This document shows, piece after piece, positions 33,851 to 43,973 of a stretch of 64,000 nt of DNA (the stretch's first letter is position 1; each line of letters starts with the position of its first letter). This DNA comes from Tetrapyrgos nigripes (taxonomy: Eukaryota > Basidiomycota > Agaricomycetes > Agaricales > Campanellaceae), in the NCBI GenBank assembly GCA_013368315.1, contig JAACJM010000005.1, forward strand, positions 372,001-436,000, read 5' to 3'. Position numbers and translations under genes: made by a program. The notes beneath the pieces were generated by a model, which was not told the DNA's origin, searched no databases, and saw only the letters and a program-made list of their open reading frames with translations.

Positions 33851-33914
33851 CTCGCTTAAAGCTTCTGGACGGTATATATAATCAAAAACTGAGGAAAAGC
33901 CTACTAACTTACCA

Positions 33915-34883
33915 TTACATATGTTGGATCACAACTACTTTTTCATGATTTTTATTTTCAACCTGCAGCTGATCTGGTTCCTGCCAAAATCTACGAGCTT
34001 CACTGACAAAGTCTTTCCAGTAAAATGATTTGAACTCATGACTTGTGTAATGATCTGGTTTATCTAGAAGATACAAAGCAATCATTGGTGCCCCTAGCTC
34101 CATCTTGACTGTCAATAAGTTGACAATTTGTGTAATAATTTTTCTTGCCTTTTCATGGCGAGGTAAAGTACCAGTCAGCATCTCGGCATTCCTTTGTAGA
34201 ATTGTACGAATAACTTCAAAAATCACATGAGTGTTCAGATTCCATTTTGTAATATACTCAGTCACATATAAGACAACAGCCTTGATTGCTGTGCCTGATA
34301 GCAGTGAAGAGACATCTGAGTTACATCTGAGTAGATATGTGACTGTTTGGTTATAGGTGTTAATCCAAGCTTCTGTCTTTTTCATTCTCAGGGCACCAGT
34401 CTCAGTATCAACCTGCATTGTTGGAAATGTTTCTCGTGGAAACCTGGCTTTGCAAGTGCCAAATTTATTGTCAAGACAACATAGGTAATCTTTGCCTACC
34501 TTTCTTGTTCCTTGCTTGGTTAAGGTAGATTTGCATTTGTGTATATGAGTTCGGCTTAGAATATCGTCCACTTCTTGCTGATATTTGGCAGTCCAGGCCT
34601 GACATGGCTCACAGTTTTCAGTGCTGGTACATAAACACTCTATTGGAGGACACTGAGGCAAAGAGTACAAGGGATTAACATAATCTTCATTTCCTGAGGC
34701 AGTTTGAAGATTTTGTTCAACTTCTTCCTGAGTGCCAGTCATGAAATCTCCACAATGAACAGATCCTAAGTACTCAACTATTCTTCTTTGGAAATCATTT
34801 TCATTTTTTAATATAGCATCTCTTATCTGTTGTGGAGACAGGCTGTTTGCAATCCAGAGAAGCATATGAAGATGGAGAGTCAA
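33915..34883 (-). pseudogene. Helitron Rep nuclease part (HUH and tyrosines present)
   Basis: Starts LTLHLHMLLWI (HUH metal-binding pair HxH). Then Cys pairs (CPPIECLCTSTENCEPCQAW; HIHKCKS) follow, and LYVTEYITKWNLNTH near residue 205 with two tyrosines spaced Y-x3-Y, then Lys: the Rep catalytic motif. A frameshift near 34.90 kb separates it from DGVFGKTSA upstream. Downstream, near 33.93 kb, a spliced or frameshifted join leads to VFDYIYRPEALSE. Family role: nicking and joining single strands in rolling-circle transposition. Confidence 0.85.
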
Positions 34884-35461
34884 TCTTCCTTGCTGTTCAA
34901 TGGTGCCAAAATAGCCGAAGTTTTTCCAAAAACACCATCATGGTCAGTGTCAACTCCTAATATATGCTTGATAAACATCTGAACCATAAAATCAAAGAAC
35001 TTGGCACCAGCAACAGGATTATTAATAATTTTCCTAGTTCTTTCATCATTAGGAAGATTAAGATTCAGGTCAAAAGTCTCATCAGAGATAGCATAATACA
35101 AACACAAAGAATGAGTTAGGTCAGATGGTGCAAAAGTAATATACCAAGATGGAGCCCCAAGGTATGAGATTAGAGACCAGAGCTCAGTTCGCAAGAATTT
35201 TTTACTGGACATAGATCCTTTAACTGTACCACCTACGTGGTCCAGATCTTGAATAACCTCATAGCACAATTTCTCTTCTTCTGTTTCAGGCCGTACTATT
35301 CCACCTTTGCTCAGTTTGTCTATCAAAGTGTTCAATACATGTGGATTCAAGTTTAAAATACGATCTGCAATTGCAGAGAAGCTTTCTTTTTGTGTGAGTG
35401 CAAAGCCATTACTTGTAGTCTTTTTGACTTGTTCATGGCTAAAAGCTACAAAGCTAAACAA
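34880..35461 (-). pseudogene. Helitron-like N domain, C-terminal part
   Basis: FSFVAFSHEQVKKTTSNGFA, LRTELWSLISYLGAPSWYIT and FAPSDLTHSLCLYYAIS, then NPVAGAKFFDFMVQMFIKHI and LGVDTDHDGVFGKTSA: a recognisable Helitron_like_N signature. The frame shifts near 35.50 kb relative to the upstream part (which reads KKYFMTIMIRDSR in the other frame, where YDYHDQRFQSDPLF is expected) and again near 34.90 kb. Confidence 0.85.
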
Positions 35462-38130
35462 TGGATCACTCTGGAATCTCTGATCATGATAGTCATAAAG
35501 TATTTTTTGTGACTTTTTTCAGAAAATGATTTAAGTGTGGTCATGCCAATACTACCCATGCCAATACTACCCATGCCATAAGGGAAAAGCCAGGGGAAAA
35601 TGGAGGGATACAACAGGGGATTGTTGAACATAGTAGAGCTTTTCTCACTATGTCCAACAGCAAGAAACTTACCTTGTGATTTTAAATAAGCTAAAGCCTT
35701 AGCTTTCTGGAGCTCCACAGAAGTATTCTGCAGCTGTTCACCTGTGATCCCATGCACTACAAATGGAACGCTGCCTAGCTCAGTTCCAATTTCTAATTCA
35801 TTGTCATGAATACTTGTAGCTTCAGGTATTCTGTTACCTTCTGACTGCATCTCTTTAAACGCTACAGTGACTGGTGGTGTATCCTCAGGATACTTATTGA
35901 GATTGTCCATCGAGATTTTTACATCTTCATATGCAGGATGGTTCAATCGAAGCCAAGTTAAAGCTTCAAACACTTGTTTACGTCTAACAAGCATTGGAGT
36001 TCGTTTATAGTCTTTTTCTGTAGGTTTGCAAGGTCCAGTAAACATTATTGCCAAAACTTCGTCAAGATCTTCTGGTGGTGGAGGCAGAACATCATAAACT
36101 TTCATAACTGGTGAGTCAAAGGCTATGACATGAGAAATCATCTTTCTCATACCTGAAGACACACGTACAAAACAACAATTGGTCCGTACCTTTTGAACAA
36201 GTAATTTCTCAACAAAATTTAAGCACTGTAACTGAGGTGGAATATTTCCAAGCCAGAATCCATTTGCCAAGGAAATTCTCGGAATTTTTCCATCTCTTAG
36301 AGAGACTCTACAATCAGTACACACTCTGGAACATGAGTCATCTATAACAGCCCCAGATACACCAGTTATCTCATCAGAACTGGTTTGTCGCTCTTTCCGG
36401 GTGACACCAGTAACTCTAAGGACATTGAGTAGCTTTTTTACTTGCTTAATTGGCAGCAGCGTAGACATCAGCTTAAGCTGACCACATACTGCACATCCAC
36501 CTTCTTCCACTGCTGATCTAGAAAAATCAGCACACCAGTCATGTATAATTTTTTTCATTAGATTTTCTGAAGGAGGCAAAGGAGGAAATGAAGCAAGAGG
36601 TTTGACTTGAACAGGGTCAATAGGTTCAAATATGGCAACAGGGCTTGTGCATTCTGAGTCACATACATGATCACTTAATAAGCCTTGAACTTGAGACTTC
36701 ACAGTGTTTGAAAATTGAACATTATGAAATCTAGCTAACTGTCGTAATGATCTAAAAGTCAGAGACTGACACAATTTAGTTGGTGGTACAAATGCATATA
36801 ATAGTAAAGGATTGGCTGCTGAACTTGAGACAGATTCAGAAAAACTGTGAAATCGATACATTGTAGAACCTGGATTATTTATACTGCAAGGAAAAAGTAA
36901 ATATCTTTCCAGATCTGAAAATAAACATGTAGGTGCTGCCCCTTTGCCACCACCCAGGAGAGAACGATGGTAAGATTTTTCACTTTCACTTTGACTAACT
37001 GTTAATTCAGGACGTAAATGTACCAGAAAATCAAGTAAGTGAAGGAGAGAATGATAGTGAGCAATATTAGCTAGAGATATAATGGCATATTTACACAGTA
37101 TAGCGCGTGATTGTAAACACATATCAATGTTACATGAAGCTTGAAATTGCCAAGGTGAGCAAAGGTTAGTAGAATTTGAAAGTAAACGGTAACCAATGAA
37201 ATTGAAGGTCAAATCTTCCCAATATTGTCCGAGCAGACAAGATGTTGTACAAGCGCTGATTGATTTGAGTCTAGCCAAAAAGTCATGCCGATAAAATAGT
37301 GATCTTAATAGAAACAAGTGCGTCAATCGAGATGTCGCTGCAACACTCTGTCGGAAACATGCCAACACACTATTATCAGGAGTAATCGAATAAAAAGTAT
37401 CATCAACAAGCCCATAGGCAGTATATGAACGCTGAACAAAGATCATAAAATGCTTTACATGGCCAAGTACTTGATCAATAATAGTATGTCGCAAAGGTTG
37501 ATTGACAACAAATCTAAAAAAGAATACCAGATCACCAGATGCTATGAAGTGCATTCTCACTCTAAAGGTGGAATGATAAACATAGGAAGAGATTAAGACA
37601 TTAGCTTTGCGAGACGAAATCAAGCTACAGTCATTCTGTAAGTTGAATGGGTGGGATAGCTTTGAACTATTATAATCGAGTGACGTTGAGCCATACAATG
37701 TTGAGTCGTAATACTGGTATGGCATTAGGCCATACGGCATTGAGCCGTTGTATTGGAATGACGCAGGGTCATACAGCGTTGAGCTGTTATCTTTGGATGG
37801 CACTGGGTCAAACGGCGTTGAGCCGCTATATTTAGATGGCATTGGGCCAAACGGCATTGAGCTGCTATATTTAGATGGCATTGGGCCAAACGGCGTTGAG
37901 CCGTTATATAGAAATTGTATAGCAGAAAGATTCGAGCCAGAGTAACGATCATAGTCAACAGAACTACGAAAGAGGTTGCCATAGCCAAGAGCAGTCAAGA
38001 GTAGTGCAAGCAATGTAGCACAAAACACGGTATATGTGTTAAGAGGGTACATGATGGTATGAAAGGAGAGACGAAATGAGCCGCGAGCCTCACGGCAACC
38101 CCTACACTCGATGAAACACGAAATCGGCAA
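35446..38130 (-). CDS. Helitron N-terminal part: TM-like segment, tandem repeats, Cys clusters (DUF6570-like)
   Basis: An 894-codon frame. ATG codons at 38130 and 38053 are possible starts. Residues ~30-50 are hydrophobic (TYTVFCATLLALLLTALGYG). Residues ~70-150 are tandem units of the type SKYSGSTPFGPMP (37680-37920). Residues ~540-640 have CAVCGQL, CSRVCTDCRVSLRDGKIPRI and SLANGFWLGNIPPQL, with DVLPPPPEDLDEVLAIMF and RRKQVFEALTWLRLNHPAYE later. These are typical of the protein region upstream of the Rep domain in basidiomycete Helitrons. The hydrophobic and repeat N-terminus is not something I know in Helitrons. The frame ends after a 1-nt shift near 35.50 kb. Confidence 0.75.
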   Translation of the reverse strand: MPISCFIECRGCREARGSFRLSFHTIMYPLNTYTVFCATLLALLLTALGYGNLFRSSVDYDRYSGSNLSAIQFLYNGSTPFGPMPSKYSSSMPFGPMPSKYSGSTPFDPVPSKDNSSTLYDPASFQYNGSMPYGLMPYQYYDSTLYGSTSLDYNSSKLSHPFNLQNDCSLISSRKANVLISSYVYHSTFRVRMHFIASGDLVFFFRFVVNQPLRHTIIDQVLGHVKHFMIFVQRSYTAYGLVDDTFYSITPDNSVLACFRQSVAATSRLTHLFLLRSLFYRHDFLARLKSISACTTSCLLGQYWEDLTFNFIGYRLLSNSTNLCSPWQFQASCNIDMCLQSRAILCKYAIISLANIAHYHSLLHLLDFLVHLRPELTVSQSESEKSYHRSLLGGGKGAAPTCLFSDLERYLLFPCSINNPGSTMYRFHSFSESVSSSAANPLLLYAFVPPTKLCQSLTFRSLRQLARFHNVQFSNTVKSQVQGLLSDHVCDSECTSPVAIFEPIDPVQVKPLASFPPLPPSENLMKKIIHDWCADFSRSAVEEGGCAVCGQLKLMSTLLPIKQVKKLLNVLRVTGVTRKERQTSSDEITGVSGAVIDDSCSRVCTDCRVSLRDGKIPRISLANGFWLGNIPPQLQCLNFVEKLLVQKVRTNCCFVRVSSGMRKMISHVIAFDSPVMKVYDVLPPPPEDLDEVLAIMFTGPCKPTEKDYKRTPMLVRRKQVFEALTWLRLNHPAYEDVKISMDNLNKYPEDTPPVTVAFKEMQSEGNRIPEATSIHDNELEIGTELGSVPFVVHGITGEQLQNTSVELQKAKALAYLKSQGKFLAVGHSEKSSTMFNNPLLYPSIFPWLFPYGMGSIGMGSIGMTTLKSFSEKSHKKYFMTIMIRDSRVIHCLAL
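37680..37920 (-). repeat. Tandem coding repeats (about 45-48 bp unit)
   Basis: About five diverged units, with plus-strand cores like GGCATTGGGCCAAACGGC and TTGAGCCG(T/C)TATAT. The best pair lies at about 37815-37915. On the minus strand they encode (S/N)-K-Y-(S/N)-G-S-(T/M)-P-F-(G/D)-P-M-P. Confidence 0.85.
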
Positions 38131-38200
38131 AAAAGCCGCGAGAGCGAGTCGTGACTCGGATCATAGCCACGGACGCAATTTGAGAAAGCCACACTAGTAC

Positions 38201-38929
38201 GATGGACTCAGCATAAAACCACCAAACAGAAATACTGAACTCTCAGCAATCCAAATGTAGTGATGGACGTAAGCTCGTTCCTCAAGCAGTCCCAATAACA
38301 GGCTCTGAGGCTACAGCCGTTGGATGAAAGAAAGGGAAAAAGCCGCCGCGCGATGCCCCTCTCGGATGTATTTACCCAGAGCCGCTGACAAAAATGTAGT
38401 TGGTATATTCGACTACCTGTAACTAAGGTGATGCTTGGTACATATCCGTCCTGAATGGCATAGGTGGGACTCCACACATGCCTAGTACCTACCATGGCAA
38501 CGAACGTTAATGTCTCCCTCCGTATCCAGATTCCTTCACATATTAAAAACATTGTCAGAGCGGTCTCTAAACCGAGCATATTGCGGGATCGATCGCCGTT
38601 AGAGTGTTAGACAATGGAGCGGATATACATAAAGATATGATGAGGGACAAATCGGAAAGAATGGCACGGAAAAAACCGGGAACAACTCGTATAGCCACAA
38701 GTAGAAACTGAGTGTTAAGAACTCAGCCTCATTCTTCGGCCTCGTAACAGTGATCTAGAGAGAACAGACATATACAGATTAATGAGTTTCTAGTATTCAG
38801 AGGCAATGACAATAGTTTTACAAGCCAAAAAATAGTTTAGACAAATTCAAAAGAGATTACGACATCAAAGGGATTTCATAGGCATAGAAGTTTCTTTTGC
38901 GTCATTTTGAGACGGCTCAAGAGTAGCTG
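38201..38929. other. No gene seen; probable Helitron 5' flank
   Basis: The minus-strand frame at 38208-38579 lacks any recognisable motif. The Helitron 5' end (TC... for a canonical Helitron) must lie in or near this stretch but has no feature I can see without a second copy. Confidence 0.35.
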
Positions 38930-39058
38930 GAGCAACATTGAGGTAGTCTGAGTGTAGTTAAGGGTAGCTTGAGGAAAGCTTGAGATAGCTTGAGTAGCTT
39001 GAGTATAGCTTGAGTGTAGCTTGAGTATAGCTTGAGTAGTAGCTTGAGTGGTAGCTTG
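38930..39058 (+). repeat. TAGCTTGAG-type microsatellite-like tandem array
   Basis: At least ten diverged copies of a 9-12 bp unit (TAGCTTGAG, TATAGCTTGAG, TGTAGCTTGAG). The array ends directly at the start of the gypsy pol fragment. Confidence 0.85.
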
Positions 39059-40284
39059 AAAAACTGGTGGCCCCTGCGAGAACGTTGGTTTGAAGCTTGT
39101 AAAGATATTATGGGTGGTGTACCGGAAAAACTCCCGCTAATGAGAGCAGTGAATCATACGATTCCCCTCATCGATCCTCAGAAGAAGTACTGCTCCTACA
39201 TGCCTAGATGTGCTGATTCCCTTCGTGGACAACTCGCTGAAAAGATCGCACGATATACGCGTGCCGGCTGGTGGGAACCTGCAAATATCACTCAGACAGC
39301 CCCTATGCTATGTATCCAAAAAAAGGATGGTACGCTCCGGACAACCATAGATTGCCGTGAACGGAATGCAGACACGGAGAAGGATGTTACTCCATTACCT
39401 GACCAGGACCGAGTACGTATGCAAACTGCGAGCAGGAAACTGAGATCAAAAATTGATCTATCTAACGCATACGAACAAGTACGCGTAGTGGCTGATGATG
39501 TGATCAAGACTGCATTCTCCACAGTTATTGGAACATTTGTCAGCTACACAATGCAGCAGGGAGACTGTAACACACCATCTACATTCCAACGACTCATGAA
39601 TACCATCTTTCGGGATTATATTGGTGTTTTTATGCATGTATATCTGGATGGTATTTTCGTATTCAGTGATACTATTGAAGAGCATGAAGAACACTTAGGA
39701 ATTCTTTTTCGAATTCTCAGAGAACAGGAACTCTTCTTGAAAGCTAGTAAAGTCGAGCTCTATGCAGCTGTTGTTGATTGTCTCGGACATAAGATTGATG
39801 ATCTGGGACTACACGCAGACACAGACAAACTTGAACGTATCCGGAATTGGCGCCAGCCCAGGAACTATAATGATGTTCAGAAGTTCCTTGGTTTGGTGAA
39901 TTACTTATTGCATTTCTTACCAGATGTATCATCTTATACAACCCTGCTATCTGAAATGTCCAGGAATAATCAGCCATACTTCTGGCGTCCACTCCATGAT
40001 GTCTGCTTCCAGAACATAAAAAATCTCTGCTGCAAAACCCCTATTCTGAAGCCGATTGACCCTCGGAACCCTGAACCTATATGGGTGGTTTGTGATGCTT
40101 CAGTTTCTGGTGTAGGTGCCATGTACGGACAGGGACCTACCTGGCAGACATGTAGACCCGCAGGTTTCATGTCAAAAAAGTTCATGGATGCTCAACACAA
40201 CTATCATGTGTTTGAGACAGAGGCTCTTGCTATTCTCAAAGCTTTGCTAAAATGGGAAGATAAACTTATTGGTTACTGGATTCA
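39059..40284 (+). pseudogene. Gypsy pol fragment: RT and start of RNase H (YLDG active site)
   Basis: One open frame: NWWPLRERWFEACKDIMGGV, RYTRAGWWEPANITQTAPML and RSKIDLSNAYEQVRVVADDV, then FMHVYLDGIFVFSDTIEEHE, QKFLGLVNYLLHFLPDVSSY and IWVVCDASVSGVGAMYGQ, then HNYHVFETEALAILKALLKW and EDKLIG. This gypsy lineage differs from that of the 11.9-24.4 kb element. The catalytic YLDD is YLDG, so it should be inactive even though the frame is open. Its protease, integrase and LTRs are missing. It is cut at 40285 by an LTR fragment and on the left by a tandem array. Confidence 0.9.
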
Positions 40285-40409
40285 TGTCATGAACTGCTAC
40301 AGTTCTTTGTCCTCCTTCTTCTACTTCATTATTGAACCCATTTTCTGATCATTCGTCTATTGCATTTCCTCAAAAAACCTTTTAAGCCTTACATTACTGA
40401 CTTTGAGCA
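40285..40409 (+). repeat. Truncated LTR of the TGTCA family
   Basis: Begins TGTCATGAACTGCTACAGTT and follows the LTR family (reverse orientation to the 11857 pair) up to ...TTACTGACTTTGA, then diverges. About a quarter of the LTR is present. Confidence 0.88.
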
Positions 40410-40606
40410 ACATACCCTTGGTCTGCTGGTGCAAGAGGAGGTTGTGGTTCTTATCAAGCTCTTCAGCTGTAGGAGGGGGTCTTGCAGATTAACTGGCTGT
40501 AGTGCTCCCCTGGGTTATTGAGTAGTGTTAGTATCAAGGTCAGGTAAACTGTAATTGTCACGAACCTCGGTAGTTGACTTCTGGTACCGTTGCATAGTTT
40601 AGAATA

Positions 40607-40642
40607 GCCTGTGATACAGTTATGTAGGACTGTATCACAGGC
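40607..40642. repeat. Perfect 14 bp stem hairpin
   Basis: GCCTGTGATACAGT (40607-40620), 8 nt loop, ACTGTATCACAGGC (40629-40642). No T-run follows and no gene ends here. Confidence 0.85.
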
Positions 40643-42142
40643 AAAATAGAAGGAATATCAGTAACAAGAAAAACTGCAGTGTTGGAGGGAGGTCCTGAGG
40701 TGGGAAAACTTGAGGTGTGCTGTTGAGGAAGCTGGGTAGGCTGTCAAGGGAGCAGGGATGGGAAGGCACTGTCGAAGAAGCCATTGGGCAGTTGAGGAAG
40801 CGCTGATAAGGGAAAGGTCTGGAACAGGCTTTATCAGCAGTTCCCAAGCCACTGTGTGTGTGATGTCTCACGTCACACCGACTTTTCCATCCTCCAGCAA
40901 CCAGCCTTGTCCCTCTGGGCTGGCTTCTGGCTCAGCGACAGCCCAATGGCTTCCTCACTCGCTCTAGCTGCTCCCTTGACAGCCTACTGAACAGTAATGG
41001 CTTCCTCGACAGCATACCCTCCAGCTTCGCCTCCAGGATCCCGCCTCATAGCACCCTGCAACCAGTGACCTGAATTCTTTTGGTTACTGGCAACTGTACC
41101 TTTGGGTCAGTTGTACTTGCACAGTTACTTTTGAGTAGCTGTGCTGGGTCATGGCAATACTACTGGTATATGCTTGAAGCTATGTATACAGTGCGTTTTC
41201 CTTCCTTCCGTTGTTTGTTGACCATTATCTAGGTACTGACATTCCTTCTCATTGGCCTGCATCACAGGTTGTGGGGCTGTCCAGCTGTCCCAGCTGTTTC
41301 AAGCCCATAGTCATCGCTGGACTTTACCTGTCAAGGTTGGAACCAGTGAGCCTTTTTCCCCCTCACTGCTAACACTCCCAAACTTATTTTTAATCAAGTG
41401 TGAACTTTTTTGCTTGCTCCTTCTCTCCTTCCTCAACAGGATGAAGTGACTGAACACGCTGTGTCCCAGTGAGCCCCTGCAGCCAACCAAATGCAATGCC
41501 GTGTCCGAAAAGATGTTAAACTATGGCATCTAGATGTTACTGAAGCATCACCAAATCAGATTCTTGGATGGGAAAGGTGATGCACTTAGTGCGGTGGGTT
41601 ACCCCTCAAAGGTTTCTCCTGGTGTGATGCACCAGCCTGTTGTCTTGCCCTGTCTCATACATGTTGGCAATTCTTCTCATTCTGGGGCCGAGGCCGAGGT
41701 GCCCAGTAACATCGATGCAGACTATATGCCATGGCTGCAGGTCCACATTTGATGTTTGATGTTGCCCTTCTGGTTTGCTGGGAAAGTTTGGAATCAGTGA
41801 GCTGGATATCTGAGCAGGTATGTGCCCTCAGTTTCCTGACACTCCCAAACTTATTCTTTTTTCTTCTTTTCAGTCAAGGATGAACCCGTTTGCTTGCTCC
41901 TTCTCTCCTTCCTCTCCTTCCTCGACAGCCTACCCAATAGTAACAGCTTCCTCGACGGGATGAAATAAATCAAGAATGTCATTCCAGTGGCTGATACATG
42001 TTGCCTTCAGATCCTCATTGATCACAACATGCTCCACTGCCAACCTGAGAGGAAGTCCTTCGTTCACTCAGAAACCAAACCCCTAAACGTTAATTCGTGT
42101 GGTTTGGGAAGCTGAAGGAAAATGAGGCTGAGGGCAGTGCAT
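40643..42142. repeat. Low-complexity region with diverged duplications
   Basis: No clear gene. Two diverged copies of a ~120 bp block (ACTCCCAAACTTATT...TTTGCTTGCTCCTTCTCTCCT) lie at about 41330-41450 and 41785-41935. A shorter inverted pair rich in CTTCCTCGACAGC lies at about 40690-40800 and 40945-41025. Confidence 0.5.
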
Positions 42143-42236
42143 GGCCATCACAGGATTCGAACCTGTGGTCTCCCATCATGCATCTAACATCCAAGAATAC
42201 CAGAGATGGGCGCATCACCAACTGCGCCAGATGGCC
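42143..42236 (-). tRNA. tRNA-like gene with ~22 nt intron, candidate Gln(CTG)
   Basis: On the minus strand, acceptor GGCCATC pairs with GATGGCC. The D-arm is GGCGCAGTTGGTGATGCG (short D-stem), the T-arm ACAGG-TTCGAAT-CCTGT, and the variable loop AGACC. Taking CCCAT/ATGGG as the anticodon stem gives loop CT-CTG-G with a 22 nt intron after position 37 and anticodon CTG. A T-run follows about 20 nt downstream. The anticodon stem choice is not certain and another isotype is possible. A second tRNA-like gene with the same acceptor and T-arm lies ~370 bp away. Confidence 0.55.
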
Positions 42237-42510
42237 ATGTCCTCAGATCTTTGTACCTCAAGTTCCCTCCCCCCTCCTGTTTTTGGACAGTGACATATCA
42301 GGACAGTACTTGAAAGAAATCCATCTACCTCAAATTCCCTCCTCCCCTTCTGTGCTTGGATTGGACAAGCACTAAAGTCCACGACCGTGTTTGTTCTCTC
42401 CTTACTTTCTCTTTTCCTGGTGCATTGACTCTACCAGGCCCAACTAGGTGGCTTGTAATCCCTCTTCTCTTTTGTGCGATTCTGAAAGAAAAAGGAAGCT
42501 AAAGAAGCAT

Positions 42511-42609
42511 GGCCGTCACAGGACTTGAACCTGTGATTTCCCAGGGACATTCTGGATGAAATATCTTGCAAACGAAACCTGGGTGTGTTGCCAACTACAC
42601 TAAATGGCC
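42511..42609 (-). tRNA. tRNA-like gene with ~27 nt intron, candidate Glu(TTC) or pseudogene
   Basis: On the minus strand, GGCCATT pairs with GACGGCC with one mismatch. The D-arm is TAGTGTAGTTGGCAACACA, the anticodon stem CCCAG/CTGGG, the variable loop AAATC, and the T-arm ACAGG-TTCAAGT-CCTGT. The loop reads GT-TTC-G with a 27 nt intron after position 37. A TTTTT run follows downstream. The acceptor mismatch and unusual G32 leave a pseudogene possible. Confidence 0.5.
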
Positions 42610-42838
42610 TGATTGTACATCGTTCTGGATTTCCCTCCCTGTTCTTCAGCCTCCCTGCCCTTATGTCTTTTCTTGCTTGCTTGCTCGTTCCTCGACAGCA
42701 GTTTACAGACCTGACAGGATGGCCTTTTCTCAACCTCGTTGCAGAGTTTACTGCATGGGTATGACATATTTGTCACGCTCAGGATTCCCTCCATAAAAGG
42801 CAGCATGCGTGTTTTACCGATTTCTCTCATTGTCTACC

Positions 42839-43973
42839 ATGAGCAGAAAGCAGGCCACTCGAATTTCTGGCAGAGCAGTGAAGTTTTCCAAGTCTCTACC
42901 TCCCCTTGCCCACTTGGTTCGGCCAAGGGCTAATTGTCGCCAGCTTGTCTGCCTCTCTGCGGAAGGTATGTTCTTTCATACCTCACCCAACCGACTCAGA
43001 TACCATGGAATCTCACTTCTTTCACTCTTTGGGATAACAGGTCTTCAAGTAGAGCACGAGACAGAAGAGATTTCCTTTGAAAATGTCAGCAAGCCTGACA
43101 TTGTTCATGGCTTTCTTTCAGGTATCAACATTTCTTTCAGCTACCCTAGAGGAATTTAAGCTTATTTGAAAACTCATACAGAGACAGGGTGGGATACAAG
43201 TACTCTAGTTGAGCAAGAGGCGGAAGAGAGTTCCTTTGAAAGTGTCAGCGAGCCTGACATCGTTCATGAGAGGATTCATTCAGGTATAGATCTAAACTTA
43301 TTCGAAACCTCGTATAGAGGCCAGAGATCTTTTTGAGCGAAGGAGCATCCAATCTGGTGAGTTTATGTATGGTCTCTTTGTTCACCAACTCATAGATAAG
43401 GTTATGAAGATGGTACAACATACATCGTCCAAGCTTACAGAATCAACCAGTCCCCCACACCATTGATGTACGGTGTGTGTTCCACACTCTTTTTCACGAT
43501 GCAAGGCAGCCTCAGCACCTGTCAAGCTGATAGCCTCGACGAGTGGCTGGATGGAATGCCCATCAAAATCCTTGTAAGCAATGTCAAGCCAGATGCAGGT
43601 AGGTCTTCTTCCAACTCAAACTGAAATATCATGCTGAGTTACCACTACCTAGGATGTCTTGGCTCTGACAAGCCACTTGCAAGGTTTCCCACAAAGGATG
43701 TTACATATGACAAGGTGAGAGGTGACTTCCCATTCCACTCTGTCGTATTTACAACTTTTCAAGGATTGGAAGGAGTTTTCTGTCTCCACTGAGATAGGTC
43801 AACGATTGGCACATCTAAGAATCGTTGTTCCATTTCTTGAACAACAGGAATTCTTGAAAGCCTTAAAGTTTAGGTGCCAGTCTGAGGAAGTCGAATGGGA
43901 CGTTGATTGGGATTATACTGACTGGCAGCTCAAACAGCTTGATGCAAATCATTGGTTTACCTCTTTTGACTGA
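42839..43973 (+). CDS. Unrecognised multi-exon gene
   Basis: Exon 1 from the ATG at 42839: MSRKQATRISGRAVKFSKSL, then PPLAHLVRPRANCRQLVCLS and AEG. An intron (GTATGTTC...AACAG, 42967-43040) leads to LQVEHETEEISFENVSKPDI and VHGF. That exon is duplicated ~150 bp on (EQEAEESSFESVSEPDIVHE). Later exons read EDGTTYIVQAYRINQSPTPL, MYGVCSTLFF and DEWLDGMPIKILVSNVKPDA, then GCLGSDKPLARFPTKDVTYD, then KDWKEFSVSTEIGQRLAHLR, and end in ANHWFTSFD with the stop at 43971-43973. The last introns (43599-43653, 43715-43767) have clean borders. No known domain. It may be a host gene or a second gene of the neighbouring CACTA element. Confidence 0.5.

Larger units (their letters stand above)
30126..38200 (-). 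mobile_element. Helitron (Rep/helicase) with USP-like domain
   Basis: Read leftwards, the parts are: an N-terminal region with DUF6570-like Cys clusters, the Helitron-like N domain, the HUH/Tyr Rep nuclease, a Pif1-type helicase and a USP-like cysteine peptidase domain. About 100 bp after the last codon lies a terminal region with small hairpins (GAGGC...GCCTC near 30181-30201; GATAC-TATT-GTATC at 30130-30143), as expected for a Helitron 3' end. The 5' (right) end is not resolved; coding starts by 38130 or 38053. There are three apparent frameshifts (about 35.50, 34.90 and 33.93 kb) and one in-frame TGA (31226-31228). Confidence 0.88.

Noticed and set aside
38208..38579. 123-codon minus-strand frame upstream of the Helitron
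   Set aside because: No motif, no splice-supported neighbours, and located where the Helitron 5' end should be.
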